DNA of 17,933 nucleotides from Tubulinosema ratisbonensis (taxonomy: Eukaryota; Microsporidia; Tubulinosematidae). Of the stretch, positions 8,076 to 16,667 are shown in pieces. The DNA is taken from NCBI GenBank assembly GCA_004000155.1, contig RCSS01000198.1:1-17933 (forward strand), given 5' to 3'. The first letter of the stretch is position 1. Every line of letters begins with the position of its first letter. Both the position numbers and the translations under genes were made by a program. The notes beneath the pieces were generated by a model. That model was not told where the DNA came from, did no database searches, and saw only the letters and a list, made by a program, of their open reading frames with translations.

Positions 8076-8078
8076 GGG
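8076..8078 (-). promoter_or_regulatory. CCC directly before ATG
   Basis: The minus strand reads TTTTCCCATG, with CCC abutting the first ATG. A second CCC stands four bases before the alternative ATG at 8060. The motif does not decide between the two starts. Confidence 0.4.
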
Positions 8079-9605
8079 AAAATTTTTTTTAATTTTTTAT
8101 CTTTAAATAGAAAATTTTAAAAATCTTAATTTTTTTCTTACAAAAAACAATTTCCATTTTGGGGTTTATAAAAAGTAAATATGATTTGCAAGAATTTTCT
8201 AATTGAATATTACAAAAATAGTATATTTATTTCTTTTTGTTAATAGAAATATTTATTAACGTTAGTTAAATCATGAAAAGTGTCTTGTTAAAGAATTTTT
8301 TTAGATAATAATTTAACAAAAAATAAATTCTACTTCACCATAATTAAAAACTTCTAAGTTGATTTGATCATTTAGTTTTCAAGCTAAGTCAAATATTATA
8401 AAAGAAGTTTACAGTTTTTTAAATCAAACAGTGTTAATAGTAACATAATGTTATGAAAACTGAACGAGAAGGCGCTTGATTTTTTAAAAATAAAAATTTT
8501 AAAATTTTGCTTTACCTTCTTCACAATAGTAGAAAAAATTTTTTAAAATTGGTTAAAAACAATAATAGAATAGCATATAATCATATCATATAAAAATAAG
8601 CTATCAGTTTTTAAAATTTCGTTTTTGTCGATATTCAAACTTAAGTTTTCACAATCGATAAAATTAGCTAAATACTGTCAAACTCTTTAAAATTCTAGCC
8701 TATATCATAGCTTTTTTTAATTCTTTTTAATAATATATATTATTAAATCTTGATATCTGTTCATATTATTGACATTGCTTTCATCATTAAGACCTATAAA
8801 ATATGCTATGAGAGAACAAAATATTCAATCAAGACCATTTTCAAAAACTTAAGAAGGGTTTTATTGAAAAAATTTGGATTAAAAACGATTAAAAAAATAA
8901 TTCAATTAATTATAAACTTTCTCTAAAAAAACAAATATCTAAACACTCTTAAACTATGATAAAAAAGGAAACACGTTTTAAAGTTATTCGATGAAATAAA
9001 AATATCAAAAATAATGTTTTTTAAGTCATGATATTTCTAGGTCTTTAAGACAATTTTGTCTTTTTTCGATTCTAATGGAAGTATACAAAAATCTTTGAAA
9101 ACAGATAGTAAGTAAATTTTTTTTCGGTTTAAAAATTTAGAAAGTTTATAACATGATGTTAAAAATATTTGCATTTATATACATAAAAATAAAATAAAGA
9201 GTGTAGTACAATATCCTTCTGCGCTATAATTATATTATTGAGTTGATATATTTTATATTATACTTAAAAGATAAATTTTTTGTTCAAACAAAATTAGCTT
9301 TTTTTTTGCATTATTTCTCTGTTTGTGCAAACACCTAAATCAATGGTTAGCATTCCTTATATGATGATTTGTTTTTTTTTAAATGGTTTTCGTAGTTTTG
9401 ACAACAATCTAGTCACTATTTATGTTAAAAGATCAATTCATTATTCATAAAAAGATCATTAAAAATTCTACTTTTTGTTGTCTTAGTTAGATAAATTTTA
9501 CGTGCATATATTTTTGTTTTTAATAAATTAATCTTTGCTTATTCGGTAGTAAACATCATGATATATTTTTGTTTTATACCATTTAATTTCTAAATATTTC
9601 GATTA
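8079..9605. other. Large gene-free region with decayed minus-strand fragments
   Basis: No intact gene is visible. Coding-like minus-strand fragments occur at 8313-8378 (LNDQINLEVFNYGEVEFIF, then a stop) and 9425-9538 (37 codons; contains ARKIYLTKTTKSRIFNDLF, then a stop). Further pieces such as LDCCQNYENHLKKNKSSYKE lie just downstream of the latter. They have the composition of real protein but no start, so they read as eroded genes or transposons. No structured RNA was recognised. Confidence 0.35.
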
Positions 9606-9791
9606 TTAATCACAACAAAACTTAACACCTGTGTTGTGTGCAGTTAAGTCTACCCCTTTTTTAGCCTTGACAACAAAATAGAAAAAATACAATTCTTTAA
9701 TTGCAACATAAATATAGATTATATATTTTTTTGGATCGTTTTTCATGACCTTTTGTTGAATAAAATGTCTAATAAAATCTAAATTCGTCAT
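9606..9791 (-). CDS. Short hypothetical frame, doubtful gene
   Basis: A 61-residue frame from ATG at 9791 to TAA at 9606; the frame is open ten codons further upstream. The peptide has a hydrophobic aromatic centre (YIIYIYVAIKELYFFYFVV) between charged parts and ends in FCCD. No CCC-like motif precedes the ATG. It sits among decayed minus-strand frames, so it may equally be a relic of a longer gene. No family is recognised. Confidence 0.25.
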   Translation of the reverse strand: MTNLDFIRHFIQQKVMKNDPKKYIIYIYVAIKELYFFYFVVKAKKGVDLTAHNTGVKFCCD

Positions 9792-9917
9792 TAATACGTA
9801 TAACCTTGGTTTGATAAAAAGTCAAAAATTTTAAAGTAAAATATGTTATCGGTTAAATAAATGGCTAAGAATAATTAAGATTCATCTCTTTTCTTATGAT
9901 ACAAAATAAATGAACCA

Positions 9918-9968
9918 TTAATCTTCATTGTCATTATCGCACCATACACAATTACATGTAGCATGTGA
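9918..9968 (-). pseudogene. Possible C-terminal remnant of a Cys-motif family gene
   Basis: Between two in-frame stops the minus strand encodes SHATCNCVWCDNDNED and then TAA. The CNC followed by an acidic C-terminus recalls the CNC and acidic tail of the family proteins at 13829-14431 and 7680-8075, and it has the same strand. Only two of the four motif Cys are in register, and the frame is closed upstream. It could be chance. Confidence 0.2.
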
Positions 9969-10194
9969 TTAATTTATAAAAATTGAATATTATAATGTTA
10001 AAATGGTAATATCAATCAAAAAGTATAAATACATTAAATTAGATAAATTATGGATAATCGAACTATAGATTAAAACTAGACGATTATAAAAAAATATTTC
10101 ATTTATAGATAATTAAACACCTTTAAATCTTTTATTTAATAAAATGTTGTAAGTCAACTCTTTTATTTTTAATTATGGAATAATTTAATCATAA

Positions 10195-10985
10195 TTAGAT
10201 TTTTAACATATTATTAAATAATAATAAAATGGTAAGAAATCAAGTTGATTTTTTATTGTTTTAAAGAAGTTCTCAAAAATAATCAAAAGATAAACAGATT
10301 TAGTTGTAGAGAAAACTTAAGATTAAATAAAAATGTTCTTCTTAGTTTTTTAAAAAATTAATTTGTTATAACTGTTTAATTAAGCACCAGACAAAAATTC
10401 TGATTGACGATGTTTTTTAAGATGAACAATTGCATTTTTCTTTTTGAGATTCACACTTATCACATTTATCAGAAATATTAAAAATTGGGTTATGAATTGC
10501 TTCATCCAATGGAGATACTAATGGATTTATAGAAGTTATGTGATTTAAAATATCATCTACAGAAGCAAGACTCCTCTCTTCATCAGAATAAACATCCTCT
10601 TCTAGATGATTTATTGCCGTATCATCTGTAATATTACGAGAGGGGATAGAATGCGACAAGCCTAAACTGTTTACAGTAGGATTGCTCATTTGTATAGCAG
10701 ATGAATTATTATTATGAGTTGGATTAGAAGTTAACATAATGCTTAATTCATCAACGTTTGGAATAATCTGGATGTTGGGGTTGGGGATAAGAAAAACAAA
10801 TGGTATTTCAACTATGAAAAGTTGTACCCTTTCTTCTGTAGACATCACATCATCAACCTTTTGATCATCAGCTACTGTTGGATCAGCCGGTAGAAAAATG
10901 GTTCGTGTAAGTGAGAAAAAAAATAGCAAAGCAATCTTACTTTTCATAATTAACATCAAATTTAATTTTTAAAATACAAAAATCT
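10195..10985. repeat. Segmental duplication, left copy
   Basis: It aligns with 13650-14465 over a whole gene plus about 220 bases 3' of it and a few dozen bases 5' of it. Flank similarity is visible in TTTTTAACAT, ATGG(T/C)(A/T)AGAAATCAA, GTTATAACTGTTTAAT and the 5' stretch TTTAATTTTTAAAATACAAA. Boundaries are approximate. Confidence 0.65.
10417..10956 (-). CDS. Small secreted-like Cys-motif protein 3 (duplicate pair)
   Basis: The ATG at 10956 gives 179 residues; a start three bases earlier would need TTG. The ATG at 10947 begins MKSKIALLFFFSLTRTIFL, a better signal peptide, and MKSK is conserved in the paralogue, so 10947 may be the real start. The mature part is Asn/Ser/Thr-rich, then NPTVNSLGLSHS, an acidic patch YSDEERSLASVD, NPLVSPLD, and the C-terminal motif CDKCESQKEKCNC (C165-x2-C168-x6-C175-x-C177). 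It ends CNCSS-stop. Compared with the paralogue at 13829-14431, one base is missing after the motif, which removes a 13-residue acidic tail. Close similarity across the whole length shows recent duplication. Function unknown. Confidence 0.8.
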   Translation of the reverse strand: MLIMKSKIALLFFFSLTRTIFLPADPTVADDQKVDDVMSTEERVQLFIVEIPFVFLIPNPNIQIIPNVDELSIMLTSNPTHNNNSSAIQMSNPTVNSLGLSHSIPSRNITDDTAINHLEEDVYSDEERSLASVDDILNHITSINPLVSPLDEAIHNPIFNISDKCDKCESQKEKCNCSS

Positions 10986-11390
10986 CAGATATTCTATATT
11001 AGTAAATTAATTCTTTAAAAATTTTTTTGCTTCTTTTTAGACATTGTTTACGTAAATTGATGTGTTTTTTTTTATTTTAGCTAAATTTGATATAATATAG
11101 ATGTATTATAATTAATATAAAGTTTTTTTGCAGAAAATGGATTATTGATCAAAAAGTACCAAATAAAAAGATAGTGTTGAACATTTATAAATCGAAAACA
11201 GTCTATATAAAGAGTGAAAATCAATAATGTTAACAATAATTCAAAATTATAAAAATGTATGACGATTTAGGGACATGCCTGCTGTGTAACTCTGTGGATT
11301 CGAACTTGTGATTTCATGAAAATAATTTATTTTTATAGAAATTTTCTATTTAAAGTTATATTTCTTTACAACAATATTTATTTAATGCTT
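10986..11390. other. Intergenic, nothing recognised
   Basis: A+T-rich spacer upstream of the duplicate gene and left of repeat copy B. A short G+C-richer patch (about 11265-11310, GGGACATGCCTGCTGTGTAA) has no frame or stem I can support. Confidence 0.4.
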
Positions 11391-11600
11391 GCTGTAACCA
11401 AGGTCTATAAAGTAGGGTAGACTTGGCAGTCAATAGAGTGCTAAAGTAGGTTTTAGCGTGAAAAGACTTTCGGTATCTTGCGCTGTATCTAATTATGTAT
11501 ATACTATACAATATGTTTCATTTATAAATGGTAAAAATATTTTATATGAAAGATAAATTAATGGATCTTTGTATGAATTATCTAACCTTAGGTAATAAAA
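11391..11600 (+). repeat. Interspersed ~200-bp repeat, copy B
   Basis: It matches copy A from CTGTAACCAAGG through GGCAGTCAATAGAGTG, CTAATTATGTA, ATATGTTTC and ATATTTTATATGAAAG to CCTTAGGTAATAAAA. The first hairpin is kept although the bases differ: AGGTCTA (11401-11407) pairs with TAGACTT (11418-11424), so the C-G pair of copies A and C is now T-A. Other stems are GCTAAA (11440-11445) with TTTAGC (11452-11457), and AGATAA (11551-11556) with TTATCT (11578-11583). A decayed reading frame begins inside its right end. Confidence 0.65.
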
Positions 11601-12083
11601 GAAATCTGAAAAGTAACTTTGAAATATTTCAAGTAAGCCATCTTTATAAACAAATTAAAGAAATTAATTTGGAACTCAACTTTACAGTTAACTGAAGCAT
11701 ATTTCTAATTCCTTATGATTTCATAACAAAAGAATCACTGTTAAATTTATCGTCTTTAAAATTAGAAAAATTTAGAAAGCATTCTCAAGAAAAAAATTTA
11801 ATAAATCTTAAAATGAATAAATTCGATGAAATTACGCTTCGTAAAAAATCAAACTGTTATCGAAGTAACTCAAATCCGAAAAAAAAAGTCAATAAATGGT
11901 CATGTCCGTACACAATTTTGGGAATTAGTATATGTAGAAAAAAATATAGAGTAAGAATAAAGACTTTGCTAAACATAAAAAGATTGGACTGCTTCTAAAA
12001 GAAGAAAAGAGAATAAAGTAGATGAATTTATTCAAAATTTATTTTTTTTTCAAGAAAAAATACTTTTTAAACTAGAATTATAA
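11561..12083 (+). pseudogene. Decayed gene starting in the end of repeat copy B
   Basis: From ATG at 11561 one frame runs to TAA at 11996-11998 with a single in-frame TGA (11693-11695). After a shift of frame it continues at 11994-12083 (SKRRKENKVDEFIQNL...). The peptide is Lys/Asn-rich with coding-like blocks (FQVSHLYKQIKEINLEL; KWSCPYTILGISICRKKYR). An ATG at 11813 could give 61 residues by itself but is most simply part of the broken frame. It may be the body of a mobile element whose leader is the repeat, or an unrelated gene relic. No family is recognised. Confidence 0.35.
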
Positions 12084-12693
12084 AAACTTATCGCTATTAT
12101 CATGAGAGCACTACCAACAAAAAACACACAAAAGAGCAAAAAATAAAAACTTTATGCACAATTTTTATGAATATTCTTTATTAATAGAAGCCCTCCTGTA
12201 AACTTCGACAATATTTTACAATATGAATTATAAGCAATTTAGATTTGAGATAAAAAACATATGAGCTAAATTTAACAGAAGCGTATAAATTTAAAAATTT
12301 TAAGAATCTAAAAATACATATTAAGAAATCGAGACCTTTGAAAATATATAAATTTTTTTAAGGTACAATTTTATTAAAGAAATATGTTTCTAGAATTCTC
12401 AATAAAAAGATATTTTTTTAGATCAGTAATTCATACAATTATAATTTAAAAATCATAAGGCCTGCTGTTACTTTATCTAAAAAACATTAAACTTCAAAAA
12501 GAAATGTGTGTATGAGCAGAAGACTGTTGTTTTACAACTTTAAAATCTTCAGAAACTTTTCAATATTATATTACAGAATTAATATTTTCGGACATAAAAA
12601 ATTCGAAAGAAGTATAAAGCGACTTCTATTAAAAACATAAACTATAATATTAAATTAACCATGTTTTATCAAACATTCAGAATAAGAAGATTT
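12084..12693. other. Gene-free region with further broken frames
   Basis: Plus-strand frames with coding-like composition continue in pieces, for example LTEAYKFKNFKNLKIHIKK near 12270-12330 and SETFQYYITELIFSDIKN near 12550-12600, each interrupted by stops. They could be the tail of the decayed gene to the left. No intact gene or RNA is visible. Confidence 0.3.
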
Positions 12694-13070
12694 TTATGTT
12701 ACATCAAGTTTCTCAGATATTTTTAAACATTTATATACGTAATAAATATCTTTTGCTTTATTAATTCTTCTATCTAAACCTCTATTTTTGATTGATTTTA
12801 CAAACAAACCATTAATATTAATTTCAATTGTTTTGTTAGAATTTTTAAAGATTACTAAACAAGTGATAAATAAATAGTTTATATTTTTTTCTATTCAAAG
12901 AGAGACATTTTGCAGAAACTTATGATATCGCATTAGATAATTAACTAATCCTCATTTAACATGAAAAATTATAAACTGTTTTAATTTTAATGCTTTTAAC
13001 TTCTAAATATATCGAGCCTTGATTAAAATAAAATTTAACCATCGCACTATCAGAACCTAAGTATACCCTA
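12694..13070 (-). pseudogene. Decayed minus-strand gene, 3' part best preserved
   Basis: The minus strand is open for 66 codons from 12894 down to TAA at 12694, without ATG. The peptide contains NYLFITCLVIFKNSNKTIEI, GLFVKSIKNRGLDRRINKAK and DIYYVYKCLKISEKLDV, which looks like genuine protein. Upstream the same frame continues to about 13070 with several stops, through coding-like stretches (VLIVRWLNFILIKARYI; KLKALKLKQFIIFHVK). This indicates a gene eroded by point stops more than by indels. No family is recognised. Confidence 0.4.
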
Positions 13071-13649
13071 AACCTCAGCTTTAGCTACAAACAATAAAAT
13101 CGAATTTATCGATTTTTATTTTCTAACCACCCATTCCGTATTTTTATTTTGGATTTATTTTTTTATACGCAGTAAAATAAATTTTTAACAAATTTATATT
13201 CATTATAAATTCTTTGACCCAAGTTCAATAATGCACCAATTTTTTGATAGTTAAATATGTTTCTGACCAAATTAAATGTCAAGAATAATTACAGATATAT
13301 ATGTTTTGTTGTAACCCAAAATCAAATAAAGAAGTTTTAATATAATTGTTAATGTTGTGATGCAATACACCAATTTGGGCAGCTTCCGGTTTCGGAAGTA
13401 CAGATCACAAAATCATTGTTTAGTTTAAAGGAGAAAAAAGCATATTGTACTTTATATAGATGATAGTTTTAAATAAATAAGTTTCACGTGTCACAGTCAG
13501 TCGCTCAACATCTAGCAGCGGATAAAACAAAGAGAAATTTTTTCATTCGATATTAATTAAACATTTCTAATACAAATCTTTTTCTCAAAATAGGATACTA
13601 CAACTCAGATCTTTAATTTTTAACTAAAAAATAATTTTATGATTGATTA
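13071..13649. other. Gene-free region with a G+C-richer hairpin island
   Basis: No gene is visible. CTTCCG (13383-13388) and CGGAAG (13393-13398) form a perfect stem with loop GTTT. A second G+C-richer patch follows at about 13485-13525 (GTGTCACAGTCAGTCGCTC). The pair may belong to one small structured RNA or to a decayed element; nothing known is recognised. Confidence 0.35.
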
Positions 13650-13828
13650 GATTTTTTAACATGTTGTTTTATAATTTTACAATGGCTAGAAATCAAAATA
13701 AAATTTTATTTTTCTTTAAAAATTCTCAGAAAAAAGTAAAAAGTTTTTTTAACAAATTTCTAATTAAAGTTGAATGGAAATATTGTTATTATAGTTTTAC
13801 AAAAAATGAATTTATTATAACTGTTTAA

Positions 13829-14431
13829 TCAAACATCAGGCAAGTCATCTGAATCAATGCTGTTTTTTAAAAACGAACAGTTGCATTTTTCTTTTTGAGA
13901 TTTACACTTATCACATTTATCAAAAATAGTAAAAAATGGGTTATGAATTGTATCATCCAATGGTGATATTAATGGATTAATAAAAGTCATATAATTTAAA
14001 ATAGCATCTACAGAAGCAAGACTCCTCTCTTCATCAGAATAATCACCCTCTTCTGGATGATTTATTACCGTATCATCTGTAATATTACGAAAGGGCGTAG
14101 AATGAGACAATCCTAAACTGTTTACAGTGGGATTACTTAACTGCTCAACAGATGAATCATTATTATAAGTTGGATTAGAACTAACTGTGATATTTAGGTT
14201 AGAACTAGCTGTGATATTTAGTTCATCTTCGTTTTGGGTAATTAAATTATTCGGGCTNGGAATAGGAGAAATAAATGGCAAATTAACATTAACAAGTTCT
14301 AATACTCCCCCTACAGACATCTCATCATCTACCATTTGATCTTCGGCTACTGTTGGGCTAACTGGTAAAAGATTTGTTTGTATAAGTGAGAAAACAAGTA
14401 ACAAAACCATTTTACTTTTCATAATAAACAT
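13829..14431 (-). CDS. Small secreted-like Cys-motif protein 4 (duplicate pair)
   Basis: 200 residues from ATG at 14431 to TGA at 13829; an internal ATG at 14422 begins MKSKMVLLLVFSLIQTNLL, a clear signal-peptide-like segment. Then comes PTVAEDQMVDD, an Asn/Ser-rich part with two copies of an eight-residue unit (LNITASSN, LNITVSSN), NPTVNSLGLSHS, YSDEERSLASVD and NPLISPLD. The C-terminal motif is C173-x2-C176-x6-C183-x-C185 (CDKCKSQKEKCNC), followed by an acidic tail SIDSDDLPDV. One codon contains an N (14258). It is similar along its full length to the protein at 10417-10956 and is the longer, probably more complete member. NIT and NDS sequons suggest possible N-glycosylation if secreted, but many microsporidia lack that pathway. 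Function unknown. Confidence 0.82.
   Translation of the reverse strand: MFIMKSKMVLLLVFSLIQTNLLPVSPTVAEDQMVDDEMSVGGVLELVNVNLPFISPIXSPNNLITQNEDELNITASSNLNITVSSNPTYNNDSSVEQLSNPTVNSLGLSHSTPFRNITDDTVINHPEEGDYSDEERSLASVDAILNYMTFINPLISPLDDTIHNPFFTIFDKCDKCKSQKEKCNCSFLKNSIDSDDLPDV
14175..14222. repeat. 24-bp in-frame tandem duplication
   Basis: 14175-14198 and 14199-14222 are two adjacent 24-bp copies (TTAGAACTA(A/G)CTGTGATATTTAG(G/T)) differing at two positions. They lie inside the gene at 13829-14431 and encode the repeated LNIT(A/V)SSN unit. The paralogue at 10417-10956 has only one counterpart. Confidence 0.8.
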
Positions 14432-14465
14432 AAAATTAAATTTTTAAAATACAAATCTTCAAATA

Positions 14466-16138
14466 TTATAAATTCATAAATTAATTATTAAAAAAATTTT
14501 ATTCTTTAACTTTAATATTTAATTTGTTTTATTATAAAAAATAGAATAAATTTGCTTTTTGTAGGTACTTTTCAAAAAAATTTTACTTGAAAACAACTTT
14601 TTTATTAAATTATCGTTTATTTATAGCTAAAATAAAAAAAATATATGTGTTTTTCAAAATATAAATTTTACCCAATAAGCAAAAATTAATCATTGATCAA
14701 AAATTACTAAATAAAAAATTTTTTAAATTTATTTAAAAATATTTGTGTCATCTAAAATATTTAACAAAAATGTTATTTAGTGCGAATAAACTAATGCTGT
14801 ATGATATTGTTAGCTTAGATATGTAAAATAAAAGATTAACCTAATTTTATTTATAATTATTTATAAAAGTAATAATATTTAAAATTAAATTTTATTTATT
14901 AAAGAATAAATTTCTAATATAAATGGTAAAATTAAAAAAAGATAAAAAAATTTTCTTAAATAAATAGAAGATAAAAAATAATAATTTATTAATTTTAGAA
15001 TTATTATTTATCATGGTATATTTTCGCTTGGTGGGAATAATTAATTAGACAACTTTATTAGTATTTTTATCTCATTTACCTTTATGAAAGAAAAGATCGA
15101 AATAGAGAAGACATTGAAGTTGTAGTTTAAATATAAAGAGGAATAAATATGATTGGTGTATTTTTAGAAAGAATGCTTAAAATAAAGATTTCTTTTATAA
15201 ATGTTTTTTTACGAAGAACAACAAGAGAGGTTATTTTTATTTGGAAAAAATAAGAAGTAAATAATGATCTTGTTAAAAATATATTAAATTACATAATATA
15301 TCTTCATAGACTTCTTCTAGAAAAATCTTAAAAATGCGTTCAATGATGCTAAAAAAACATAAATCCTTAAATATTAATTTTGGTTTGGTTTGATCTAAAA
15401 ATCATTTTATACTAAGCTAAATAAATTTTGACTATTTAATTAAGATTAACAAACAAATAAGCATAAAACAAAAGCATATTACCGAAAAATCTAATGGAAA
15501 AACAAATGATTGAATAGATTATCAATTTTTACTCAATTAATTCATTTTTTTAATTTGAAGCGGTTTATTTTGATTTTATAACTACATATTTAATGACAAA
15601 TTTTGTAGTATTTCTTCAAATAAGACAAGTAATCATTTCTTAAAATTTTTCCTGTTGTGGTTTTCCTTTGGGGATAAAAGCCTGATTTATTCTATTATTT
15701 TTGTAACAATTCATTTTTTGAAATTTTATTTTATATTTTACGATCAATTTTTTAATAATCCGTACATTTAGAATATTAGTAAAGTAGAACCATGAATTCT
15801 ACTTTAAGGGTAAAATGTAGTTTAATGTATCAAATTTTACAAAACTAAAAAATTAATGATAATTTTATTAAATTATTAATGGTTGTAGTTTAAAGGTAAA
15901 AAAAGTATAAAAACCCCAATATAAAGTGTGGTATATGTAAATTTAAAAAACATTATTTGGTCGCGGTAAAAGCAAAAAATATCGAAGGAGAATGATTTGT
16001 ATCAATTGAAAAGTAATTTGGAAAAAAAGACATGTTCATAATACAATATGTGCAAAAATTCAAAATCGTAAATATAAAAAATAAATAAGCTTAAACTTGA
16101 GAAGACGCTTTGACATTATAACTTCTTTAAATCCTCTC
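14466..16138. other. Large gene-free region with decayed fragments
   Basis: Mostly very A+T-rich. Coding-like relics: plus strand 15077-15130 (ERKDRNREDIEVVV), plus 15133-15261 (KRNKYDWCIFRKNA, a stop, then NKDFFYKCFFTKNNKRGYF), a possible 34-residue frame at 15149-15253 in another frame, and minus 15590-15691 (FYPQRKTTTGKILRNDYLSY...). All lack starts or are interrupted. The 15133-15261 piece resembles the 4239-4421 fragment (DxF...F...RGYF with equal spacing). No RNA gene is recognised. Confidence 0.35.
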
Positions 16139-16352
16139 ATCAAAGCCTACAAGGTAAGGTAGGCTTAGGTAGTCAATAGAGTGCACAAGGGTGAGTTCTA
16201 GCGAGTGAAAGGCTCGCTGTATCTTGAGCTATGCCTAATTATGTAGAAATATATTCACCTTATGTTTCGTTAAGTAAGTATTAATATTTTTATATAGAAG
16301 GTATAGCGTAAAGATCTTCGTATGGATTTCCCATCCTTAGGCAACAAAAAAA
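16139..16352 (+). repeat. Interspersed ~200-bp repeat, copy C
   Basis: Closest to copy A: AAAGCCTACAAGGTAAGGTAG, AGTCAATAGAGTGCAC, GTGAAAGGCT, CTAATTATGTA, TATGTTTCGTTAA, AGATCTTCGTATGGATTTC and CCTTAGGCAACAAAA. The first stem is AAGCCTA (16143-16149) with TAGGCTT (16160-16166). A second stem, GCGAG (16201-16205) with CTCGC (16213-16217), is not present in the other copies. Near the right end GGAT (16324-16327) pairs with ATCC (16333-16336), where copy A has AGAT and ATCT, a paired change. It lies about 300 bases from the 3' end of the gene at the right edge. Confidence 0.7.
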
Positions 16353-16667
16353 ATTTCTAAATTTATGAAAAATTATTACTTATTTGAAAAGGTCTGTTTA
16401 AACTTAGATAAAAATTGTTAAATCTAATTTACAAACTAATTTTAAAGAAAGGTTTTAGTAAAATTTTGTATTTATTTATTAGTTTTAAAAACAAAATATC
16501 ATTTAATAATTAATTTATTAAAAACCTCTATAAAATTATACATGATTTATTTCATTTATAAATATACGAATAGTATTTTACTTAGTTTAAAATTACAGTT
16601 TTTTTTTAATGTAACACTGATAATTTAAACATTTAATTTTTAAAATTAAAAAAATACACTTAGTTTT
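16353..16667. other. Intergenic, nothing recognised
   Basis: A+T-rich 3' flank of the right-edge gene. No frame, repeat or stem of note was seen. Confidence 0.4.

Larger units (their letters stand above)
13650..14465. repeat. Segmental duplication, right copy
   Basis: Partner of 10195-10985, same orientation. The similarity covers the gene, about 180 bases beyond its stop, and a short 5' flank (TTTTTAAAATACAAATCTTC). A small plus-strand frame at 13643-13828 lies in the 3' flank; the equivalent flank at 10195-10416 does not keep it, so it is not a gene. Confidence 0.65.

Noticed and set aside
13643..13828. 61-residue plus-strand frame
   Set aside because: It lies in the duplicated 3' flank, and the homologous flank at 10195-10416 does not preserve it.
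14175..14222. CRISPR-like or satellite array
   Set aside because: Only two adjacent 24-bp units inside a coding sequence, with no spacers.
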